Positions 6,236-10,815 of a stretch of 10,815 nucleotides of DNA are shown here, in pieces (within the stretch, counting starts at the first letter, position 1; every line of letters starts with the position of its first letter). The notes under the pieces are model-generated. The model saw nothing but the letters and a program-made list of their open reading frames with translations. It searched no databases and had not been told where the DNA came from. Position numbers and translations under genes: made by a program. The DNA comes from Propionibacteriaceae bacterium (lineage in GTDB: Bacteria > Actinomycetota > Actinomycetes > Propionibacteriales > Propionibacteriaceae): assembly GCA_027346035.1 (NCBI GenBank), contig DAIESZ010000183.1:1-10815 (forward strand), read 5' to 3'.

Positions 6236-9088
6236 TCAGCTGCAGCCGCTGGTTGCGCCGCAGCCCTCGCAGACGTAGCAGGAGCCGCTGGGACGCATCT
6301 TGGTGCCGCACGTGAGACACAGCGGGGCGTCGACGGCGTGACCCGAGATCCGCTCCATCAGTTCGGCGGTGGTGTGGGCCTGCGCCACGGTCGGCAGCGA
6401 GTCGAGCAGTGCCGGCTGGTTGGGGCCGTCCTCATGGATGCGGACATTGTCCCCGTCGTCGTTCTTGAGTGACTCGGACTCGGGCATGAGCGCCTCGTCC
6501 TCCTCCGACAGGTACGACCCGGTCTCGACGTAGCGGGCACGCTCGGCGGCGGTGTAGATGCCGAGTTCGCCCCGCTCGTCGAAGCTCAGGTAGTCGAGGG
6601 CCAGGCGACGGAAGATGTAGTCCATGATCGACTGGGCGATACGGATGTCGGGATCATCGGTCATGCCCGCGGGCTCGAACTTGAGGTTCGTGAACTTCTG
6701 CACATAGGTCTCGAGCGGCACGCCGTACTGCAGGGCGATCGAGATGGCGATCGAGAACGCGTCCATGACACCCGACAGGGTCGAGCCCTGCTTGCCGAGC
6801 TTGAGGAACACCTCGCCGAGGTGCCCGTCGGGATACTCGCTGGCCGTCATGTACCCCTCGGCACCGGCCACGGAGAACGAGGTGGTGCGCCCGGAGCGCG
6901 ACTTGGGCAGCCGCTCGCGGCGCGGCCGGTACTCGATCCGCACCTCGGGCTTCTCCTCGGCCGGCTGGGCGGCGGCCTTCTTCCTCCCGTCGCTCAGCGG
7001 CTGGCCGACCTTGCAGTTGTCGCGGTAGACGGCCAACGCCTTGAGTCCGAGCTTCCAGCCCTGCAGGTAGACGTCGGCGATCTCGGCCACCGTCGCCGAC
7101 TCGGGCAGGTTGACGGTCTTGCTGATCGCACCCGACAGGAACGGCTGCACGGCGGCCATCATCCGCACGTGGCCCATCGGCTTGATCGCCCGCTCGCCCA
7201 TGGCGGTGTCGAACACGTCGGCGTGCTCCGGTTTGAGACCGGGGGCACCGACGACGTGCCCGTGTTCGGCGATGAACGCGACGATGGCCTCGCTCTGCGC
7301 GGAGCTGTAGCCCAGCTTGAGCAGGGCCCGGGGCACGGTCTGGTTGACGATCTGCATCGACCCGCCACCGACGAGCTTCTTGAACTTCACGAGCGAGAAG
7401 TCGGGCTCGATGCCGGTGGTGTCGCAGTCCATCATGAAGCCGATGGTGCCGGTGGGGGCGAGCAGCGACGCCTGGGCGTTGCGGAAGCCGTTCTCGGCGC
7501 CGAGCTTGATCACGCGGTCCCACTCGGCGGTCGCGACCAGGTGCACGGCCTTGTCGTTGTCGTGCAGGACGTGCAGGGAGTCGTTGGCGGCCTGATGCTT
7601 GCGCATCACCCGCTGGTGGGCGGTGGCGTTGCGGGCGTAGCCCTCGTAGGGGCCGACGATCTCCGCGAGCTCGGCGCTGCGGCGGTAGGCCGTGGCGGTC
7701 ATCAGCGAGGTGATGGACGCGGCCAGCGCGCGTCCTCCATCTGAGTCGTAGCCGAGACCCTGGGCCATCAGCAACGCCCCGAGGTTGGCGTAGCCGATGC
7801 CCAACTGACGGAACTTCCGGGTGGTCTCGCCGATCTTCTCGGTCGGGAAGTCGGCGAAGCTGATCGAGATGTCCATCGAGGTGATGACCAGTTCGACCGC
7901 CTTGACGAACGCGGCAGTGTCGAACGTGTCGTCGTCACGCAGGAACTTGAGCAGGTTGAGGCTCGCAAGGTTGCACGACGAGTTGTCGAGGCTCATGTAC
8001 TCCGAGCACGGGTTGGACGCCGTGATCCGCCCGGTCTCGGGGTTGGTGTGCCAGTCGTTGATGGTGTCGTCGTACTGGAGGCCGGGGTCGGCGCACTCCC
8101 ACGCCGCCTTGGAGATCTGCTCGAACAGCGTCCGGGCGTCGATCTCCTCGATCACCTCGCCGGTCGTGCGGGCCCTGAGGCCGAAGGACGCACCGTCCTC
8201 GACCGCGCGCATGAACTCGTCGGTCACCCGCACCGAGTTGTTCGCGTTCTGATACTGGACGCTGGTGATGTCCCTCCCGCCGAGGTCCATGTCGAAACCG
8301 GCGTCACGCAGCGCGCGGATCTTGTCCTCTTCGCGGGCCTTGGTCTGGACGAACTCCTCGATGTCGGGGTGGTCGACGTCGAGCACCACCATCTTGGCGG
8401 CACGGCGGGTGGCCCCGCCGGACTTGATCGTGCCGGCCGACGCGTCAGCGCCGCGCATGAACGACACCGGACCGGAAGCGGTGCCCCCGGAGCTCAGCAG
8501 CTCCTTCGACGAGCGGATCCGCGACAGGTTGAGCCCGGCACCGGACCCGCCCTTGAAAATGAAACCCTCCTCCTTGTACCAGTTGAGGATCGAGTCCATC
8601 GAGTCGTCGACGCTGAGGATGAAACACGCGCTCACCTGCTGCGGGCTGGCGGTGCCCACGTTGAACCACTCCGGGGAGTTGAAGCTGAAGTACTGGTGCA
8701 GCAGCATCCAGGTGAGTTCGTCGGAGAAGACGTCGCCGTCCTTCTGGCCGGCGAAGTAACCGCCCTCGCGGCCGGCCCGGGTGTAGGTGCCGACGACCCG
8801 GTCGATGAGCGTCTTGAGGCTCGCCTCCCGGACATCGGTGCCGAGGGCTCCCCGGAAGTACTTGGTGGTGACGATGGTCGAGGCGTTGACGCTCCAGAAC
8901 GACGGGAACTCCACCCCGTGCTGCTCGAAGACGGTCTCTCCGGTCCTCCAGTTCTTCTGCACGACGTCGCGCATCTCCCAGGTGACCTCGTCGTAGGGAT
9001 GCACCCCCTCGGTGGTGAAGATGCGCTCGATGGTGAGGCCTTCGGGTTTGCGCGCGGACCGCTTGCTCGCGCGTGCCGTCTCAGTCAT
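6236..9088 (-). CDS. nrdJ: Adenosylcobalamin-dependent (class II) ribonucleotide reductase
   Basis: 950 aa, full length for the actinobacterial NrdJ type. It reduces ribonucleotides to deoxyribonucleotides using a thiyl radical generated from adenosylcobalamin, independent of oxygen. The active-site block NPCSEYMSLDNSSCNL begins at 359, with N359, C361 (thiyl position) and E363. The redox pair corresponds to C155 (in VSACFILS) and C372; the 11-residue spacing C361-C372 matches that of Thermotoga maritima NrdJ as I recall it. PTGTIGFMMDCD at 545-556 is another conserved loop. Residues about 725-830 match the TSCPD domain seen in this subgroup. The C-terminus is a Cys-rich tail (C924, C927, C937, C940, C943, C949), a zinc-ribbon/thiol-shuttle arrangement. 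The ATG is preceded by GGAG at 9099-9096 with 7-nt spacing. It lies downstream of nrdR on the same strand, the usual nrdR-nrdJ pairing. All key residues are present. Confidence 0.97.
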   Translation of the reverse strand: MTETARASKRSARKPEGLTIERIFTTEGVHPYDEVTWEMRDVVQKNWRTGETVFEQHGVEFPSFWSVNASTIVTTKYFRGALGTDVREASLKTLIDRVVGTYTRAGREGGYFAGQKDGDVFSDELTWMLLHQYFSFNSPEWFNVGTASPQQVSACFILSVDDSMDSILNWYKEEGFIFKGGSGAGLNLSRIRSSKELLSSGGTASGPVSFMRGADASAGTIKSGGATRRAAKMVVLDVDHPDIEEFVQTKAREEDKIRALRDAGFDMDLGGRDITSVQYQNANNSVRVTDEFMRAVEDGASFGLRARTTGEVIEEIDARTLFEQISKAAWECADPGLQYDDTINDWHTNPETGRITASNPCSEYMSLDNSSCNLASLNLLKFLRDDDTFDTAAFVKAVELVITSMDISISFADFPTEKIGETTRKFRQLGIGYANLGALLMAQGLGYDSDGGRALAASITSLMTATAYRRSAELAEIVGPYEGYARNATAHQRVMRKHQAANDSLHVLHDNDKAVHLVATAEWDRVIKLGAENGFRNAQASLLAPTGTIGFMMDCDTTGIEPDFSLVKFKKLVGGGSMQIVNQTVPRALLKLGYSSAQSEAIVAFIAEHGHVVGAPGLKPEHADVFDTAMGERAIKPMGHVRMMAAVQPFLSGAISKTVNLPESATVAEIADVYLQGWKLGLKALAVYRDNCKVGQPLSDGRKKAAAQPAEEKPEVRIEYRPRRERLPKSRSGRTTSFSVAGAEGYMTASEYPDGHLGEVFLKLGKQGSTLSGVMDAFSIAISIALQYGVPLETYVQKFTNLKFEPAGMTDDPDIRIAQSIMDYIFRRLALDYLSFDERGELGIYTAAERARYVETGSYLSEEDEALMPESESLKNDDGDNVRIHEDGPNQPALLDSLPTVAQAHTTAELMERISGHAVDAPLCLTCGTKMRPSGSCYVCEGCGATSGCS

Positions 9089-9256
9089 CCGGGTTCTCCA
9101 GTCCTTGTTTCGATGGAATTGCAGCGTCTCGATGAATCTCAGTGTGATCGCCCACCGCCGGGGTGGGCCGCCATGGGGTGGATCGGCGCGGGGCCGAGCC
9201 GGTGGTTGGGCGTGGTACCGACGGCCCCGGCCATCGGTCGTCGCGTGGCCCGGGTC
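9089..9256 (-). other. 168-nt nrdR-nrdJ spacer with two potential hairpins
   Basis: This spacer is longer than needed for a simple operon junction. It contains CGGGGCCG (9189-9196) complementary to CGGCCCCG (9222-9229), with CGGT/ACCG (9200-9203, 9217-9220) nested inside. A separate 7-bp hairpin, GCCCACC-GCCGG-GGTGGGC, lies at 9150-9168. The 60 bases nearest nrdJ are much less GC-rich and carry the SD. I see no sequence resembling the conserved B12-box of cobalamin riboswitches. The hairpins could be an attenuator, a processing site or simple GC-rich chance. An internal nrdJ promoter is possible but not evident. Confidence 0.4.
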
Positions 9257-9760
9257 TCAGCCGGGCACCAGGTCGGGGTGGGACCCGACCATCGCGGGCG
9301 CGTCGTGGCCCCCGAAGGCGAGTCCCCGCAGCTCGGCGATCTCCGACTCGAAGTCGTCGAGCGACTGGTAGTGCTTGTACACGCTCGCGAAGCGCAGGTA
9401 CGCCACCGGGTCGAGCTCGCTGAGCGGCTTGAGGATCGCGAGCCCGATCTCCTCGGTGGGCACCTCGGCCATGCCGGACGCCCGCAACGCCTCCTCGACC
9501 CGCTGACCGAGCCGGGCGAGGTCGTCATCGGTGACGGGTCGGCCGGTGCACGCCTTGCGCACCCCGGCGATCACCTTGTCCCGCTGGAAGGGTTCGACGA
9601 CACCGGACTTCTTGATGACGACGAGTTGCATCTGCTCGACCGTGGTGAACCGACGCTCACAGGCGGGGCACTGGCGGCGACGCCGGATCGCGGCGCCGTC
9701 CTCGGTGACGCGTGAATCGAGCACCCGCGAGTCGGTGTGATGGCAGAACGGACAGAACAT
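9257..9760 (-). CDS. nrdR: Transcriptional repressor NrdR
   Basis: 167 aa, slightly longer than the usual 150-160 because of a short C-terminal extension. The N-terminal zinc ribbon has C3, C6, C31 and C34, with the family-typical MxCPFC start and the [17 protein letters not shown] block. The ATP-cone domain spans about 46-136 ([15 protein letters not shown] at 48-62; [12 protein letters not shown] at 120-131). NrdR senses the ATP/dATP balance through the ATP-cone and, in the dATP-bound state, binds paired 16-bp NrdR boxes to repress ribonucleotide reductase genes. Here it is upstream of nrdJ on the same strand and is likely autoregulated, since box-like sites lie at 9906-9953. The ATG is at 9758-9760 with AAGGAG at 9775-9770, 9 nt away. 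An ATG 7 nt upstream is out of frame. Confidence 0.96.
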   Translation of the reverse strand: MFCPFCHHTDSRVLDSRVTEDGAAIRRRRQCPACERRFTTVEQMQLVVIKKSGVVEPFQRDKVIAGVRKACTGRPVTDDDLARLGQRVEEALRASGMAEVPTEEIGLAILKPLSELDPVAYLRFASVYKHYQSLDDFESEIAELRGLAFGGHDAPAMVGSHPDLVPG

Positions 9761-9871
9761 CGTCCATCACTCCTTCGAATCGTCGCCCGCCCGGGTCACC
9801 GGGTGGTTGGTGTCGTCCATCGCGCGGTTGTCCACGCCGTGGTGCCCCAGCAGCTGCCCTGGGGATGACCC

Positions 9872-9922
9872 TGTGGGTATCGCTGTGGACAGGATGTGGA
9901 TAAGACCACAATCTGTGGATGA
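9872..9922 (-). promoter_or_regulatory. Cluster of four DnaA-box-like 9-mers
   Basis: Read on the minus strand there are four same-orientation sites: TCATCCACA (9922-9914), TTATCCACA (9903-9895, perfect to the classical DnaA box), CTGTCCACA (9892-9884, one base from the actinobacterial form TTGTCCACA) and ATACCCACA (9880-9872, weaker). A further one-mismatch site, TTGTCCACG, lies on the plus strand at 9828-9836. Four tandem sites within 51 bp in such a GC-rich window are unlikely to be chance. The region is not near dnaA or dnaN, so it is more likely a DnaA-regulated promoter than oriC. Confidence 0.55.
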
Positions 9923-9953
9923 ACAACACCATTGTAACTACTAGATGTAGGTA
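9906..9953 (-). promoter_or_regulatory. Pair of NrdR-box-like operators upstream of nrdR
   Basis: Box A (9906-9921) reads CCACAATCTGTGGATG and box B (9938-9953) reads CTACTAGATGTAGGTA on the plus strand. Box B keeps most of the core of the 16-bp NrdR consensus acaCwAtATaTwGtgt (CTAGATGTAG against CwAtATaTwG, 8 of 10). Box A is weaker but contains the dyad CCACA-atc-TGTGG. The gap between the boxes is 16 bp, which matches the known NrdR arrangement of two boxes 15-16 bp apart on the same DNA face. They flank the candidate nrdR -10 element, as expected for autorepression. Confidence 0.65.
9931..9936 (-). promoter_or_regulatory. Candidate nrdR -10 element (TACAAT)
   Basis: TACAAT on the minus strand (plus-strand attgta) is one base from TATAAT and is the best -10 in the region. 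It lies between the two NrdR-box-like sites. A start near 9924 would give a leader of about 164 nt containing the DnaA-like cluster. No strong -35 is seen 16-18 nt upstream. Confidence 0.45.
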
Positions 9954-9959
9954 ACCTAC
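9947..9959. repeat. 13-bp palindrome GTAGGT-A-ACCTAC
   Basis: A perfect 6-bp dyad with one central base lies at the expected -35 region of the nrdR promoter and overlaps the end of NrdR-like box B. It could be a separate operator or part of an extended NrdR-binding surface. Its owner is unknown. Confidence 0.45.
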
Positions 9960-10091
9960 GGGCAGTCGATCGCTACGTCAATCCCTGAGCGGCGCGTCGG
10001 CGCACCCCGCTCACCACCCGCGGCGCACCCCCGCAGGACGACCCTTCGGCGCTGGTCGGCGCGAGCCCTGTCGCGCCCGGTCGCCGCGCCA

Positions 10092-10109
10092 TAGAGTGTC
10101 CGCGGACAC
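10092..10109 (+). promoter_or_regulatory. Candidate promoter with 14-bp perfect palindrome
   Basis: TAGAGT (10092-10097) fits TAnnnT, and a poor -35 candidate (CTGTCG, 10068-10073) sits 18 bp upstream. GTGTCCGCGGACAC (10096-10109) is a perfect 14-bp palindrome that overlaps the end of the -10 and would cover the start site near 10104. That position is typical of a repressor operator. The start codon of the plus-strand gene is about 64 nt further on. Confidence 0.4.
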
Positions 10110-10167
10110 CCGCGACCCGGCACCGACGCCCAGGGCGCGGCCCCCGCCCCCATGAGGAGAGCACGCG

Positions 10168-10815
10168 ATGACCAGCAACTGGGATGGGGTAACCCCCGAA
10201 GACCCCGGCCGGCAGCAACCCGAGCACCCCGACCCGCAGTCCCGCACTGACGAGACCGACAGTTCGTCCACGCCCGCCGCACGACAGGGGTACGAGTGGC
10301 AGGACACCCCGTCAGGCAGCCCGACACCATCGCGCGGACAGTGGCAGGAGACCCCCGCTGATCAGGGGTACGGGACCACTCCCCCGGCGGCGAGCACCCC
10401 GAGCCGGCCCAGGCACGGCGCCCAACAGCCCACGGACCCGACCCCGTGGGGACAGCCCCCGAGCTCCTCGCCCCTCGGCGGCGACAGTTCTCGGCCGGGT
10501 GCCCCATGGGCCCACGGCAGCCAGCCCGCTTACCCCCAGCCCGGTCAGCCCCAGCCCGGATACCCCCAGCCCGGATACCCCCAGCCCGGTCAGCCCCAAG
10601 CGGGTTACTCCCAGGCCGGGTACCCTCAGGCCGGTCAGCCCCAGGCCGGTCAGCCACAAGCGGGTTACTCCCAGCCCGGTTACCCCCCGCCCGGTTACTC
10701 CCAGCCCGGTTACCCCCCGCCCGGTTACTCCCAGGCCGGTTACTCCCAGGCCGGGTATCCCCAGGCCGGGTATCCGGCAGGCGGACCCTGGTTAACCGCC
10801 CCGGCCGTCCCGATG
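10168..10815 (+). CDS. Tyr/Pro/Gln/Gly-repeat protein, C-terminus cut by window edge
   Basis: The ATG at 10168-10170 is preceded by AGGAGA (10155-10160) with good spacing, and the frame is open for 216 codons to the right edge, so the gene is partial. Residues 1-120 are hydrophilic and low-complexity (MTSNWDGVTPEDPGRQQPEH and onward), rich in P, Q, S, T, D and G. Residues 122-206 are 17 pentapeptides of the form [Y/Q][P/S][Q/P][P/A]G. The last visible residues (PWLTAPAVPM) leave the repeat. No membrane segment or signal peptide is seen in the visible part. In Actinomycetota such N-terminal YPQPG-like tails usually precede a small membrane domain (for example RDD, DUF4190 or DUF4870 types), so a membrane protein with a long cytosolic disordered tail is likely. 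The missing C-terminus is needed to name it. It is divergent from nrdR. A TTA leucine codon, rare at this GC content, is at residue 209 (10792-10794). Confidence 0.8.
   Translation, partial: MTSNWDGVTPEDPGRQQPEHPDPQSRTDETDSSSTPAARQGYEWQDTPSGSPTPSRGQWQETPADQGYGTTPPAASTPSRPRHGAQQPTDPTPWGQPPSSSPLGGDSSRPGAPWAHGSQPAYPQPGQPQPGYPQPGYPQPGQPQAGYSQAGYPQAGQPQAGQPQAGYSQPGYPPPGYSQPGYPPPGYSQAGYSQAGYPQAGYPAGGPWLTAPAVPM
10531..10785 (+). repeat. 17 x 15-bp tandem coding repeat (YPQPG-type)
   Basis: Sixteen regular 15-bp units and one degenerate unit (YPAGG) encode pentapeptides with G fixed, Y or Q first, P or S second, Q or P third, and P or A fourth. Two consecutive 30-bp stretches (10663-10692 and 10693-10722) are identical in DNA, each encoding YSQPG then YPPPG and starting at the preceding Gly codon. 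That identity suggests a recent slippage duplication. The other units differ at synonymous positions. Confidence 0.9.

Larger units (their letters stand above)
9761..10167. other. 407-nt divergent intergenic control region
   Basis: No gene is supported here. From nrdR outward it holds the nrdR SD (9770-9775) and a small stem CCCCAG-n8-CTGGGG (9845-9864) in the nrdR leader. Then come the DnaA-box-like cluster (9872-9922), the NrdR-box pair (9906-9953) around a -10 element, and a 13-bp palindrome (9947-9959). A very GC-rich stretch (9960-10090) follows, with the 11-mer CGGCGCACCCC twice, at 9998-10008 and 10021-10031. The candidate promoter/palindrome for the plus-strand gene is at 10092-10109. 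Base composition is clearly lower in GC at 9880-9960 than elsewhere in the window, as expected for a promoter. Confidence 0.7.

Noticed and set aside
4091..6472. A 793-codon open frame on the plus strand across sulP, the AEC gene and the end of nrdJ
   Set aside because: It is antisense to three well-supported genes. Its translation is an H/R/D/G/E-rich string without hydrophobic core or domain, the usual by-product of high-GC third positions on the other strand.
9089..9256. Cobalamin riboswitch ahead of nrdJ
   Set aside because: The spacer is short for this class and no recognisable B12-box was found by eye; only generic hairpins are present.
8048..9715. A 555-codon plus-strand open frame across nrdJ and nrdR
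   Set aside because: Antisense shadow of two clearly recognised genes; no start-site signal and no recognisable domain.
9774..9779. LexA/SOS box (TTCGAA) in the nrdR leader
   Set aside because: Only six bases resemble the centre of an SOS site; the TCGAAC-n4-GTTCGA arrangement is absent.
9828..9922. Chromosomal replication origin
   Set aside because: DnaA-like boxes are present, but there is no dnaA, dnaN or rpmH nearby and no AT-rich unwinding element, and the boxes lie in a promoter region. DnaA-dependent regulation is the simpler reading.
9657..9932. A 91-codon minus-strand open frame upstream of and overlapping nrdR
   Set aside because: It runs through the promoter and leader and continues out of frame into nrdR; no SD at its start and no recognisable product.
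10531..10785. CRISPR-like array
   Set aside because: Units are 15 bp without spacers, remain in one reading frame and encode a pentapeptide repeat.

Overview
The window looks like a piece of chromosome from a high-GC Actinomycetota. The evidence is the very high GC in third codon positions, GTG starts beside ATG, a DivIVA/Scy-like coiled-coil gene pair, a TY-Chap protein, an nrdR-nrdJ unit and a Tyr/Pro/Gln/Gly-repeat N-terminus typical of actinobacterial membrane proteins. The genus cannot be fixed from the sequence alone. I see no insertion sequence, phage gene, CRISPR array, tRNA or rRNA.

Layout from left to right. Seven of the eight genes read on the minus strand, so transcription runs right to left. 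A TY-Chap-domain protein is cut by the left edge (1-609). Next come a DivIVA-domain coiled-coil protein (743-1786) and a longer coiled-coil protein (1783-3324), joined by an ATGA stop/start overlap. A SulP/SLC26 anion transporter (3332-5092) lies 7 nt upstream of the longer coiled-coil gene. An AEC-family (auxin efflux carrier type) permease (5153-6085) follows. A 150-nt gap holds a perfect 19-bp hairpin and a perfect 12-bp inverted repeat. Then come the adenosylcobalamin-dependent ribonucleotide reductase nrdJ (6236-9088) and its regulator nrdR (9257-9760). A 407-nt divergent control region (9761-10167) separates nrdR from a plus-strand gene cut by the right edge (10168-10815), whose product has 17 tandem YPQPG-type pentapeptides.

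How the parts fit. NrdR is expected to repress its own operon and nrdJ when dNTP/ATP levels are sufficient. Two 16-bp NrdR-box-like sites, 16 bp apart and flanking a TACAAT -10 element, support this. The same control region carries four tandem DnaA-box-like 9-mers, one perfect (TTATCCACA), and one of them overlaps an NrdR box. This suggests that nucleotide supply may also be tied to replication initiation, which is the most interesting regulatory observation here. The second theme is the sulP-coiled coil-coiled coil cluster, probably one transcript from a possibly leaderless sulP promoter. The two coiled-coil proteins share a C-terminal RRDxITxQL motif and look like divergent relatives of the polar-growth scaffolds (DivIVA/Scy/FilP group). 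Why they sit behind an anion transporter is not explained by known biology that I can name.
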